Below are positions 24,150 through 34,569 of a stretch of 64,000 bases of DNA, in pieces (the first letter of the stretch is position 1; each line of letters opens with the position of its first letter). The stretch comes from Isoetes taiwanensis. Taxonomy: Eukaryota; Streptophyta; Lycopodiopsida; Isoetales; Isoetaceae. The translations under genes were made by a program, and so were the position numbers. The stretch covers positions 13,453,760-13,517,759 of the forward strand of contig JAJEKV010000021.1 of NCBI GenBank assembly GCA_021234155.1, in the 5' to 3' direction. The notes below the pieces were generated by a model. That model searched no databases, was not told the origin of the DNA, and saw only the letters and a list, made by a program, of their open reading frames with translations.

Positions 24150-24345
24150 TGCTGGGCACTTTTTCTAGTAGACTATAATATTCTAGGATGTTTTGAAAGT
24201 TTCAAAATATTCCAGAAAGTTCTAAAATGTTCTAGAAATTTCTAGAATGTAAGAGAATCCAGGAGAATTAAAGGGAATATAAGGACATGCTAAAACTGGA
24301 ACAATGCGCCGTAGGACGTATTAATTTTCTTGTATATATATGTGA
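24150..24345 (+). repeat. Fragment of the HSE/end-module repeat unit, copy B
   Basis: 24163-24282 matches 54645-54765 ('gactataatattctaggatg...ttccagaaagttctaaaatg...gggaatataagg') almost base for base. It then jumps to the end module 24283-24340 ('acatgctaaaactgg...cgtaggacgtattaattttc'), which matches 55194-55246. The tRNA head is missing here and the AGATTC array is very short. It lies directly at the truncated 3' side of the desaturase pseudogene. Confidence 0.8.
24210..24247. promoter_or_regulatory. Heat-shock-element-like ladder (8 units)
   Basis: Eight consecutive triplets alternate TTC and GAA in exact 5 bp phase: TTC-GAA-TTC-(AAA)-TTC-GAA-TTC-GAA, with one mismatch. Canonical HSEs need three or more inverted nGAAn units. 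Functionality is inferred only from the pattern. Confidence 0.5.
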
Positions 24346-24420
24346 TTGAGCAAGCAATTTTGTTTGACGAGCACGGTTCACCAATCAAAGCACAACGCTT
24401 ACCAGATAAGGGCATCACAT

Positions 24421-25885
24421 ACAACTTGAAGATCCACATGGGACCAAATGCGACACTTAACCCCACCAGAAATACAGCCATCGCAGACCAGCAAGCAGTG
24501 GATGTAAGCACTTCTTCCCTCTCTTTCGGTACAAACAAAGAGCTGTCTGGGTCAAAATGAGAACCTTTTTTGCCTGGCGACCTAGCAAACTGGTAATGAC
24601 AGGCATATAAGAACACAACAAAAGAAAAGACCCTGAAAACTATTGGACAGAACCTGCCATCAGAACTTACCAGATACAGAGGATATGCAAGCAAGGCCCA
24701 AGACAGCTGGAATCTGCCAAGTTTAGTGGCAAGATCAGCATTCTTATAAAGAGACTCGGTCATCTGATAAAAGAATGAAGCTTTTAGTAATGACAATGTT
24801 CCTCCACTTAATTATACATTTGAATTACTAACTTACTGGATGCCAGGATTCATCATTTTCAACATGTCCATGGTTTTGATGGTGCGTTCGATAACTTATT
24901 CTCCTAAAGAAAGAAAATGGTATTTAATAACAGTAAGGTGAACGATAGATATTAACAGAAAATGAAGAGCAGAAAATGAAGAGGTTTAATACTTACCATC
25001 CATGGAATGGTACCAGGATTGACGAATGAGTAATATGCCCTACAACATCATTGAGCTTTTTGTTATTGGAGAAGCTTCCATGGCAGCTGTTAGCAAGAAA
25101 AGGAACAGGGAGGTTAGGAATCTGTAGCTTCTGACAATGCCAAATCATTAAGATGCTAAATAGTTACTTGAATAGTAAAGAAGCAAGTTTACTAGCTTAT
25201 CTAGCTCATCTACATGGATAAGAGAAATGCAAATTTGTTTACCAGTCATGACCATGAACAAACAGCGCCCAGAACATTGTCCCTTGAGCAAACCAATAGA
25301 GAGGCTAGAGCGCCCAATTATTCGCAAATGCTGCACCTGCTGCAAGACCCAGAACAATAGCCACATCTCTGGCCAGATAGCTCATTGATTTCCAAGCATT
25401 CTTCTCAAAACAATACTTAGGTATAGCTGCTCTCACATCTGTGGAAGTAAAGGGAGGTGCAGCAGAAGGGTCAAACAACTCAAATCTATCATCTAGTTTG
25501 GGAAGAGGAGTATCATCCCTTTCCAAAGGAGCTATTGGCTTCATCGGCACAGCAACCATACAAACTGGCTTTCTTCTTTTCAAAGGCAAGGCCCTAAGAT
25601 TTCCAACGCCCAAGCCCAAAACCTTCTCAAAAGCACCTGGGTGTGTTGAAAATACAAATTTTTGGATGATTGGTTCCATAGATTTAGGAACAAGCAAGCA
25701 ACCATGGATCAATGCTAGAATCTTGATGAGAAGGCCAGATACTAAGTCCCAGAGCAGGCCTCTGCACATGGCAAACCAAATGTTCAGTGTCTCTGATGGA
25801 AACCCAAAATGATAATAACTGTGAGTGTTTTGCCCTCTTCCCATGCTGTTGTCTGGGGTGGCACTATGAATGGTGCCGAAATGGC
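24421..25885 (-). pseudogene. FAD7: Plastid-type omega-3 fatty acid desaturase pseudogene, 3'-truncated
   Basis: Intact FAD7/FAD8 enzymes desaturate 16:2/18:2 acyl lipids at the omega-3 position in plastid membranes. Five exons read on the minus strand with GT-AG introns: exon 1 to 25243 (FDPSAAPPF, RAAIPKYCF, WKSMSYLARDVAIV, then PLYWFAQGTMFWALFVHGHD), exon 2 25086-24997 ([17 protein letters not shown]), exon 3 24903-24837 ([17 protein letters not shown]), exon 4 24763-24671 (SLYKNADLATKLGRF, LLAYPLYL) and exon 5 24589 to about 24421 (FARSPGKKGSHFDPDSSLF, LTSTACWSAMA). The Trp codon after NNWAL is TAG (25305-25307). In His box I the HDCGH Gly is Cys, and in His box II the first His of HRTHH is Tyr. 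His box III and all later exons are missing. A long N-terminal extension before FDPS fits a plastid isoform. FAD8 is equally possible. Confidence 0.92.
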
Positions 25886-26465
25886 AAAGGCAAAGCTCGA
25901 CGCTGGTGTAGAGAGAAAGCTTGATGCCGATAAACGACAATGCCATTATGCAGTCTGCCATGGCCGATATGCCTTCTTCCTTCTTCCTTCAACCAGTTAT
26001 CCAGTTCGAACATCTGCCATCCAGAACTCACGAAACCGCCAGTTTACAGGTAACAGTGGGTTTTGAGCAATCATCAGCATATTTTAAGTATATTCTAGCA
26101 CATACTTAGGATATGCCACAAACCCACATAAACAAGGGTTTGCCCCCCTAGGGGCAACCCAAAAATCGAGAAGCTCTCACTGGACACCTTTTTTATTTTA
26201 CAAATGCCCCTTTTTTCTTGCATATCAGCAGCAAAGATCTGACCAAGTTGCATGCCCAAAGATCTGGCTAAGGTGCATGCCTTTCTCATTTGCAACAAAG
26301 ATCCAGCATCCTTTTTTAGGGTTTAATCTATGAAATAGAAATTGCATCGAAAAGCAAAGGGGCAGACCTTTGCTTCAGTGAACAGAACAGATATGCGATT
26401 GTGACAGGAGTTGGACAGACTGAAGAGCTACAAATTCGAAGCACTTGGGCAGTGTATTCCTTTGG
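25886..26465. other. Upstream flank of the desaturase pseudogene, nothing recognised
   Basis: The minus-strand open frame continues to 25961, but I see no promoter or transit-peptide start I can defend. 26100-26465 holds only short frames. Confidence 0.4.
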
Positions 26466-26507
26466 CACTACAAGAGAATGCTTGCCAGACGTCAGGAAAA
26501 TCGTCAG
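26466..26507 (+). repeat. CACTA left terminal inverted repeat
   Basis: 42 bp, starts CACTACAAGAGAATG; pairs with 31281-31322 at 36 of 42 positions. Confidence 0.9.
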
Positions 26508-26835
26508 GCACTCCAAGGTGGGTTTGTAAGCACACATTGACGATTGTAATGACGATTAGACTGACGTAAAGCCTGACGAATACTATCTGATGCATATCCT
26601 GACGAGTAGCCTGATGCAAAACTTTCTGACAACCGGTCTGACGAACTGCTTGACGAGAGATCTGACGATTATTCGGACTATTTTTCTGACGAGTAATCTG
26701 ACAATTAGCTTGACGGGGACACTTGATTATTCTTCTGACTATTACTCTGACTATTAGCGTCAGATTAGTAGTCAGCATATTCATTAGAAGATACGTCAGA
26801 TTAATAGTCATCATATTCATCAGAAGATACACATT
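26508..26835. repeat. CACTA left subterminal repeat block
   Basis: More than fifteen CTGACGA, CTGACTA or CTGATGC words and their complements, spaced about 12-18 bp apart. This is typical of binding-site arrays for CACTA-type TNPA proteins. The last part switches strand (gtcagattaatagtca). Confidence 0.8.
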
Positions 26836-26984
26836 TTTCCTTTTGAGGCCTTTACACTAAGTCCTTAGTAAGTACATAGCCATATAGACTCGATTTTTAC
26901 CAATTGAAATAACTCAAAGTGCATTAGGGAGTGCATTGATGATCTATTATCACATCTATCGCAAATTCCGGGAATAAGCAATGG

Positions 26985-27205
26985 TAGTATCTTGGTTATT
27001 GAATCTAGTGATTAGACATGGCACTCTAACAAAGTGCACTTCAAACAAAATTCCGCGGTAAGTTATTGGTTACTGAATCTAGTTATTAGACATTGCACTT
27101 CAAACAAAATTGCGTGATAAGTTCCGGGAATTAGAAATAAGCAAGGGGTAAGTTCTTGGTTATTGAATCTACTAGACATTGCACTTCAAACAAAATTATA
27201 GGGAA
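26985..27205. repeat. Three diverged tandem repeats inside the CACTA element
   Basis: The block 'ttggttattgaatcta...ttagacat(t/g)gcact...cttcaaacaaaatt' occurs three times (starting about 26992, 27064, 27151) with period about 70-85 bp. Confidence 0.75.
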
Positions 27206-27870
27206 TTAGTAATAAGATAAATGCGTGACAATATCTTTGCTTCCTTATTTATAAAACCAATGTTATTGTGATACTTTGAACCTATGCACTCTTTAAAACC
27301 ATTCTATATTAGTACCATATGAGCTAACTAAAAAGATAAGGTACTAAGATAAGGTGCTTTAATCATAAAATTATTCGCCTTAGATTTAGGGTTATAGAAA
27401 TCTTCCTCCTTCAAATTATCATGGAAATACCCCATATGCACTTTCACTTGGAATTTTCATGTTCTGCTAACATGTGACTAGCCTAGTTATTGTACCCCTT
27501 GGGGACACCCTTCGGAAAGTGGAAATGGTGCATATAAGGATGCCTTACATTGATACGAGCCATTGGTCATGTGACTCCTTCACAGTGCATAATTCAAGGG
27601 TATGTGAAAGGCTAACCTTTGAAAGCAAATGTGACTTGCTGCTCACAGCATTGTATAATATGCATCTGAATCCCCTTCATGATTTTATGAAGGGGTGGCA
27701 CATGAGCTAATCTTGGTGGGCACTAAGCCTTTAACATGGCGATCTCTACCAATTTTATATGGGATGTATATCCCATATTATATATATTTTTTAAGTGGCA
27801 ATTTTTGTCTCAAAAAATACTTGTTGAACAATGGGCCTATAGTTGCCCTTGTTGCCATACACACAGTAAG
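27206..27870. other. CACTA interior, no recognised domain
   Basis: A 78-codon plus frame (27474-27710) has no recognisable transposase or gene motif. Confidence 0.4.
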
Positions 27871-28455
27871 CGGTGCTTCTATCGGCTCCCGAAATTGAGT
27901 TCGGGAGCCAGCCGGGTTCGCCCAAGCGAACCCAGGAAATTCGTCCAAGCGAACCCAGGGATTTGCCCAGGCGAACCCGCCATGTCGACGTGGCGCTGCC
28001 GTGGCACTACCCACCGGGTTCGCTTAAGCGAACCCGAACCACGGTTAAGCGAACCGTGCGAACTGGCGAGGGGCGGATCGTAATTGCGCAGGTACGGCTT
28101 GCCAGAACCCCACCGGGTTCGCTTGGGCGAACCCCTGCCGCGCCTGCTGCCCTGCCCCATCAGCGCGCCTGCCGCCCTGCCCCTGCCGTGCACCTGCCAC
28201 CCACCCACTTTTGGGTTCGCTTAGGCGAACCCGGCGGAGGCCGCTGCTGATGCGACCTGTTGATGCGACCTGCGACTGCCGATCTAACCCGCCTCCAGCT
28301 TAACCCTGGTTCGGGTTCGCTTGGGCGAACCCGGTGGGTAGCGCCACCTCAGCGCCACGTCAACAGATCGGGTTCGCTTGAGCGAATCCATGGGGTTCGC
28401 TTGGGCGAACCCGCTTGGCGGTTTGACCCAATTTCGGGAGCCAATAAAGTGGGCG
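27871..28455. mobile_element. Nested Mutator-like MITE (585 bp) packed with a palindromic 20-mer
   Basis: The insertion is flanked by an exact 9 bp direct repeat CACAGTAAG (27862-27870 and 28456-28464), the target-duplication length of Mutator-like elements. Its ends form an imperfect 27 bp inverted repeat sharing GGCTCCCGAAATTG (27884-27897 and 28429-28442). Just inside the left end GGCTCCCGAA...TTCGGGAGCC forms a perfect 10 bp-arm hairpin (27884-27909). The interior is far more GC-rich than its surroundings. It contains about ten complete or partial copies of the 20 bp palindrome GGGTTCGCTTGGGCGAACCC. No transposase is present. Confidence 0.85.
27914..28412. repeat. Dispersed palindromic 20-mer array, GGGTTCGCYYRRGCGAACCC
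   Basis: Complete copies stand at 27914-27933, 28016-28035, 28115-28134, 28213-28232, 28313-28332, 28370-28389 (one mismatch) and 28393-28412. Half or shortened copies stand near 27942-27956, 27964-27977 and 28041-28054. Only the central 4 bases vary. Spacing is irregular (about 23-102 bp), so this is not a simple tandem satellite. Confidence 0.9.
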
Positions 28456-28470
28456 CACAGTAAGTGGAAA

Positions 28471-28650
28471 GTAGCAAGGAAATTAAACTATGTGATGGCA
28501 TAATAATTAAGTAGCAATGGAAATTAAATTATAGTGCTTATTGAACTATGTGAAGAGTGTAAGTAGCAAGGAACTCAAACTAGGTGAATGCATAATAATT
28601 AAGTTGCAAGGAAATCAAACTATAGTGCTTATTAAATTTTGTGAAGGCAT
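28471..28650. repeat. 92 bp tandem duplication inside the CACTA element
   Basis: Copy 1 28471-28562 and copy 2 from 28563 share 'gtagcaagga...aaact...gcataataattaagt(a/t)gcaa...tagtgcttatt'. Confidence 0.85.
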
Positions 28651-30344
28651 ATTCGACATTTCGACCTTAGGGTTCCAGCAGAAAGGCAACGATGCCGCTT
28701 TAGGTTTACAGGGAAAAGCGATCGGAATGGATTTCCCAGCTGTGCAATGGATGATTGCTTGGTAAGATTGATAGCAGTACAGGAATATTTGTAGAATGAT
28801 GGAGCGGAATGGTGATCCAACATAGAGGTGGCCGATCACATGCAGATCACCACATACCTATTCTGAATGGTGGTAAATTCTGTAAATCATTTTAATACAT
28901 TGCATTTTATGTCTTTCAAAAAATTGCCTGTAGGGCAAAACTTTTTAGGGCATGTTGCCCGCTAGCTCCAGACGGCTACTGCCGGATTTGTTTGGTGCCG
29001 ATCAGGCGCCATACAGATGTCTGATTCGGTTGGGAACTAAGCGACATCTGGTCACAACATATTTGGTCGCAGATGATCCGACCTGGTGAAACGACTCTGC
29101 CTGCAAACTGCCAATATTACATATATTATCTGGTAAATATTAGATTAGAAATCGATTTATCTGGTAATTGTTATACTTGAAATCAATTTAAGCAGACAAA
29201 TTGATAGGATTATTTGCCCGCTGGGTTTTCTGCCGGGATACAAAGGCAGGAACAGCATACACATTATTTTCATGGTCCAAACGGGCGACAATGCACTGAG
29301 ACAGCATTTCGGCATGTGTAATTGCAGCTGGAGCATTTTACCATATACCGGCTGTGATGCCAAAGATGCGAGAGTTCGGATTTGCACGGTGCGATCGGCT
29401 TTCTTGAACTAAATTGACTTGAAAAAACATAGACGGCATAGCCACATGAAAAAATGATCCCAGATGACATTAGTTGTCTGGACAAAACTAAATCTGAGAG
29501 GTATTTACTATGCCAAAACAATGTTTTGAAAATATTTTGGCTTTCTTGCATGTTTAGCAAACTCTGTTTTGATACTGTATTAGCCTAACCACTTGAAGAT
29601 TTTCTGAAACAATCTTATTTATGCAAGCTTGATGTCTGGGAACGAAACAAGTTTCATTGGGGAAGATTCTACACTACACCAAATGCAAACAGGAAGCAAT
29701 TTCTAGAAGTGCCCCAAATCAGGTTTGGGAATTTACATTTGCAAGAATGTGCTTAAATACTTCCCATTTCACTCTCAAATATTGTTTGTGTTTTATGACC
29801 ATATTATGAGAAGATAATGGTCTTTAAACTTGGCTCATAGGTCTATATCCCAAATGAAACCGGATATACTTTCTAGGATCCATGAACGGTTATAGGTTTT
29901 AAAGATGCATGAACCGTTATAGGTTTTAAAGCCATAGAATTTCTACGAATTATAGCAAACATGCTGATTTATACTATGGTTTTTATGCTGAATTGGTTAT
30001 GCATTATGATTTACTACATGCTTTGTTCCTAGACGGTTGGACTTAGATGTTGTAAAGTCTTATTATATTCCTATACTCTGGGAGTAGCTTGGATTCCTTT
30101 ATATTGTTGAAGCCAAGTTTCCATAAGATCTTATGTGTTGCTTTAGTTTATGATAAGGCGAAGGCATATATGAAATTATTTTGGTTGGAATGATTGTATC
30201 CTTGGCTGAAATAATTATCTCGAGATCGCAAGTTATAATTCCAGGCCAGCTTGGATAGATGTTGAACTTATGTTTCTTATGTTTTCTGCAAGAAATAACA
30301 TCCTGAGCATGAAACACATTCTTTGCTTATTTTTGTGTCGAATC
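28651..30344. other. CACTA interior, possible captured sequence but no recognised gene
   Basis: A frame at 28541-28765 ends before GTAAGATT and could be a captured exon. A 29 bp duplication lies at about 29880-29937. Minus frames of 76-96 codons (29157-29560) are unassigned. No CACTA transposase motif was seen. Confidence 0.4.
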
Positions 30345-30456
30345 AGGGCTTTGCCAGACCTTAAGATGCTAAATGAGATTGAGGCAATGGAGGTTCCCCC
30401 AGGGCTTTGCCAGACCTTAAGATGCTAAATGAGATTGAGGCAATGGAGGTTCCCCC
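30345..30456. repeat. 56 bp perfect tandem duplication
   Basis: Units 30345-30400 and 30401-30456 are identical. Each reads, on the plus strand, an open stretch ALPDLKMLNEIEAMEVPP. The first is preceded by ...GTCGAATCAG and the second is followed by GTAAGC, which are splice-like, so a captured exon that later duplicated is possible. Confidence 0.95.
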
Positions 30457-30945
30457 GTAAGCCATATTATATTTAGAAAATCTTATTTGTTGAAAAGCCA
30501 GTTTGGTTTCATAGATTACAGCATTTACTCGGGTGTGTACAATTATCTCGAAATAATTGTAACATTATTTGGTATTGTCGTTCCGTGTAGTTTCTTTCAT
30601 GAATGTCAATTAACCGTCATAAATGTGTTTCTAGATTTCTCGACTAGAAAGGCAAGACTGCCTACCTAAGTTGCTTCGTGATGGTATTGCCAGAGATATA
30701 AAAGTAACCACCATATTCTTATTGAAGTTGGCTATGAGTTCACGCATAAAGACAGAATTCTACTATGATTTTTGCTGTTATTGTTTATCACAAGCAAGTT
30801 GTATTTATGCTAGAATCTTGTGTTGTTAAGATTCTTCAATCAATTTTGTTGTATAATTTGTACGCTCTAGTTTTATACCAAGCTGGAATATCAAGGTTCA
30901 AATCCCTGTTTGGTAAATAAACATCACACATTACTTCTATATCTT
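30457..30945. other. CACTA interior, no recognised gene
   Basis: One 60-codon frame (30487-30669) without a motif. Confidence 0.4.
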
Positions 30946-31280
30946 GGTCCACATACCTGACTACTATCCTGACTAATGTGCTGACCAATATCCTGACTAA
31001 TGACCTGACCATGGACCTGCTTAATATGCTGACTAATGGACCTGCCTAATATGCTTACTAATAGGCTGACCATTATGCTGACTAATATGCTGACGATTCT
31101 TCTGACTAATATTTCCTGACTATTATCCTGACGAGCACTCTGACGATTCACCTGACGTTTGGCTGGCGATTCACCTGACGCATCGTCTGACGAACAATCG
31201 TCAGATAATATGAGTCAGGCTAATCGTCAGGTAAACGTCAGTCAGCCAGCCTGGGAAGTTGTCTGATTTGTGAAGGCTTT
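30946..31280. repeat. CACTA right subterminal repeat block
   Basis: About twenty CTGACTA, CTGACCA or CTGACGA words at 12-20 bp spacing. It switches to the complementary TCGTCAG orientation in the last 90 bp and mirrors the left block. Confidence 0.8.
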
Positions 31281-31322
31281 CTGACGATTTACCTAACGTC
31301 TAGCAGACATCCTCTTGTAGTG
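31281..31322 (-). repeat. CACTA right terminal inverted repeat
   Basis: Ends ...CCTCTTGTAGTG; reverse complement matches 26466-26507 at 36 of 42 positions. Confidence 0.9.
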
Positions 31323-31479
31323 TGTGAAACTGGCACTTAGGGCAGTTCTTCCATGGTGTCTCTTTTATTAGCTTCGTCCATACCCGAATGCTTTCCCCTT
31401 CTTGAAGGGACTGCTTGATTCTTGGGAGACAGTTCGTGTGCTATTTAAGATTAATCCAGGCGTGTGTCCACAGGTAGGT

Positions 31480-32975
31480 TCTCTGTGTTAGTGGATTCCT
31501 CTGGATAATCACATGCCTCTGTGTGCTACTGTACATCCATTGACTCAGCGGCGTTGGAGGCTTCCTGGTATTCTCATAGTTGGTGCTTGGTATGAGGCAG
31601 GACACTTGTTGACTTGGGACGCTTTTCAGACTAAGTTTATACTATCTCGATGGGACAGAGCTCTGTGGCAAAAGCCCATTTGAAAAGAAATCATGGTTAC
31701 AACACTCCAACCGACTACTTTACAGGTCAAGAAAGATTCTGACAGGCAGAAGAGGCCAAATCCGATCTGTTTCATCAAGAATCGACCAAAAATTGTCGGG
31801 TTTAAGGGACTAATCAGGCTTCAGGAATTCTTCGAGCACCACAGTGCCTTGAGTGATCAAATCCAGCATCTTACTGATGGGAATGACCTCTTTCTGCCCT
31901 GCACTGCCTTCTTGTGTCAGATTTCCTGAAGATCTGATGCAATAAAGTCTTATATCATCCTTTGAAGTTATGTATTATCTTTGATTCATACATTTCATGA
32001 GTTTCTCTGTGTTAAATCACTGGGAAATTCACTCATTGTAATCCTTGGAAGCTCCTTTGAATGAAAATTTGAAGTTGGTGAAGAATGTGTCTTGTATTAA
32101 TCTGAAGTTCGAATGTTGGTGGCTCCACCTATGCTGTAGCAGTGCTTGAGTCTCAACAACAAAAGTAACTACGGGCTGACATTCTGCCAGACGCTCCTTC
32201 ACAATCAGTTGTTGTGCCTATTTGGACTGGTCCCCCAAATTGTTAATGCACAACGTCTTGTGCATTCGTTATATCAAAAGCTGGTAGATGTTGATATTAT
32301 CCTCCCTCGGGCTGGTTGGCAGCTCCGCATTCCCCCTCCTCAGTGGAAGCGTATGTGGTCCTGGGTCTGGAATAAATTGCTACATCCCAAAGTTTCTACC
32401 TTATGGTGGCAACTCCTTCGCAGATGTCTGCGGGTTAATATGCTGGTTCATAAGTTTTATCCCTGCATTGAGGAACTCTGCCCATTGTGTAAGCGGCAAG
32501 TTGAGAGTCTCGAGCATTGCTTCTTTTTATGTGACCAAGTTCAATAGTTTGGTTATGGTTACTATCTCTCTTCCATGTGGTCTTGACTAGCCAGCAGGTG
32601 CTTCTCGCCATTTATCCTTCCACTTGGAACAGCTTGCAGCTAACAGGCTTTCCACTTAGCTTCAGGCTGGTTGTTGTGGTCTATTTGGAAAAGAAGGCGA
32701 ATGTGTATCTTCAAAGGCTTATCAATTAGTGTCGACCAACTTCTTCACGAGGCGCAAGATATATTGGTGAAGGCATACCTATGTTCTCAGCTTGCTCCTG
32801 AGAAAAAACGTTTGATTTTTGAGGAATATTTGGGTATCTTATCTTATGCATAGACAGATGGCTGCACTCAGTGGATTATCTTTGTATGCTGAGATTTTAT
32901 TCCTGTCTCTGTATCTATGTGTGTACTCCTTCTGGAATATTGAATAAGAGTTTGTCGTCCTTCAAAAAAAGGAAA
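31480..32975 (+). mobile_element. Second L1-type LINE relic, 3' part with zinc knuckle
   Basis: Only the C-terminal part of ORF2 and the 3' end remain. Around 31570-31680 it reads GAWYEAGHLLTWDAFQTKF, a segment typical of the region after the RT domain. After about 0.5 kb of disrupted sequence, 32146-32547 gives WSWVWNKLLHPKVSTLWWQ and then the zinc-knuckle motif CPLCKRQVESLEHCFFLC (zf-RVT type). 32671-32853 gives IWKRRRMCIFKG and continues to a stop. The 3' end is near 'gagtttgtcgtccttcaaaaaaagg', with a poor A-rich tail. Stops and frame changes show it is dead. It begins shortly after the right end of the CACTA element, which may have inserted into or beside it. Confidence 0.85.
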
Positions 32976-33885
32976 CAAATTCGAAAGCACCCAACATGGT
33001 ATTTCTCTTCCCAAAATTTCGCTGTGACAGTTTGCACAATAATGGTAAGGTTCAATTTTTTTTTTTATTTTTTTTTGGTTTCAGCTTGCGTTTTTGCCTT
33101 CTTTTTTGTGCTAGGATGAGCTCTCAAGCCTTAAGTTCGCTCTACAAAGTTCTTTTGCATCTTAAAATGCTTCAAAGCTAAGGCTGTGATCATCCTTTTC
33201 TAGGTTTGTAATTCACAAAATCAGCTAGATAAACAATATGAGTCCAACAACGAGAGCTCCAGAACAGACAAGCACATTCACCAGATTGTAATGCATGCTC
33301 TCCTATAGCCTCTATATATATTGGACCCTCAGACTTCAAGTTTTTGCAAAAATAATCAGAGGCAGAGGAACTACGAGCAAGAATCAAGCTCAACATATTT
33401 CAGTTTATAGATTGAAAAGGGCCTGGAATCCTTCTTTCAAACTAGATTATTGTATCATTAATTCTTGTAGAAGGGGCAAAAAGGGCATGGGTTGAATCCT
33501 GAGATTGTTAAGGGATCGACAGGCTATGGTTGCTGCATAATGAGCCCAATGAGCCCATTGAATCTATGATGGCGGTTTTCGAACTCCCCTTAGCAAATCA
33601 TTAGCTCAGACGGAAGGATGAACCCGGCCAGGAGATCTACACCCCCTTCGCATCAATCCTCGTTGATTTTCTAGTGTTGGATATTGGTTTCCTGAAAAAA
33701 GAAAAAAATTTAGCTATATTTTGCTTTGGTTGCGTTATGGATGTTGTCACTTCTTTTTTGCATTTTTGTTTTCTTTCCAAATAAGATCTCCCATAACATA
33801 ACCAAACCAAAATAACCAACCAACATTTGTCATATAAAGGACTTTAAGGGACTTTGCAATTTTAAAATAGAATAGAATAGAATAG
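32976..33885. other. Intergenic, no recognised gene
   Basis: T-rich tracts (33055-33080) and short frames only. A (TAGAA)n microsatellite lies at about 33866-33890. Confidence 0.45.
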
Positions 33886-33887
33886 AA

Positions 33888-34569
33888 AAGAGGCGGTCAT
33901 GATGGCTCTTAGGAGTTAAGTTTTCGTGTTTAAGGAAAAAATGGTCATGGACTTAACAACTCAACTTTGGACATTGAGAAAGCAACTAAGAGAGATGACC
34001 ATAACGACCATAGTGAACTTTAAAAAAAAAAAAAATGGGGGAGAGAGAAGACTGAAGTAAAGACACAATAGAAGAACCTATTTACATAGATTATTTGATT
34101 CCATGAGACTAATAAGTGAAATAATAATCAAGGGGCAAGAAAGATGCACCTAGATGTGTATTGTATTAGAAAGAAACTAAAAACTACTCTTTGTTTCTAT
34201 AAGGAAGTAGCAACCAGGCTTCCTGCATGGAACAAGAATATGCTGCCATCTTTTATTGGAGGGAGAATAGATTAGTATTTGGTGAGTCAACTCCCAATCT
34301 TCAATTGCTTCTTCCTAGGCAACCTTATGAATCAAGTCCCAATCTTGAAGCAAACCGATGTAAATGAGATCATGTTTGTGTTTAACACTAATAAAATGAT
34401 AAAATTCTTGCAAGCCAAGCTGGAACGATAGTTTCCCATCCTTTTCGCAATAGTTTTCATTATTTATTAGCAATGGATCCGGGATGACAGGGCAAAGATT
34501 CAAAGTAAAAGCATGTTTGATTTTCAAGGTCCCTAGTGTTGAAACAAACGTTGCACAAAAATATTGCAA
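33888..34569 (-). pseudogene. F-box-like protein 3' region, degenerate duplicate (copy A)
   Basis: This stretch duplicates 38450-39050: the 3' flank ('gatggctcttaggagtt...aaaaaatggtcatggactta') and the coding end correspond. On the minus strand 34569-34315 reads LQEFYHFISVKHKHDLIYIGLLQDWDLIHK, nearly the same as copy B. The downstream part that in copy B reads TKRIFAAT is frameshifted here. The N-terminal half diverges, and a start that would make a whole protein is not present. It is a dead copy of the same gene tail. See 38785-39264 for the family discussion. Confidence 0.6.

Larger units (their letters stand above)
26466..31322. mobile_element. Non-autonomous CACTA (EnSpm-type) DNA transposon, 4.86 kb
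   Basis: Both ends carry the diagnostic CACTA terminus. The left begins CACTACAAGAGAATGCTTGC and the right, reverse-complemented, begins CACTACAAGAGGATGTCTGC. The 42 bp terminal inverted repeats match at 36 positions. Flanking triplets are TGG (26463-26465) and TGT (31323-31325), close to the 3 bp target duplication expected of the superfamily. Subterminal blocks of about 370 bp at each end are dense in CTGACGA/CTGACTA words, the usual arrangement of transposase-binding sites. I see no transposase domain inside, so it depended on a partner. The interior holds tandem repeats, a nested Mutator-like MITE and possible captured gene sequence. Confidence 0.9.

Noticed and set aside
24330-24560. Plus-strand 76-codon frame
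   Set aside because: Antisense of desaturase exon 5 and its 3' flank.
25441-25812. 123-codon plus-strand frame
   Set aside because: Antisense of desaturase exon 1; no independent evidence.
26640-26830. CRISPR-like array of regular short repeats
   Set aside because: The CTGACGA words are CACTA subterminal repeats in a plant nuclear context: too short, irregularly spaced and on both strands.
27873-28250. 125-codon Arg/Pro-rich frame and its 109-codon antisense
   Set aside because: Both are made by the palindromic 20-mer of the MITE (repeated translations of GGGTTCGC...); the composition is a repeat artefact.
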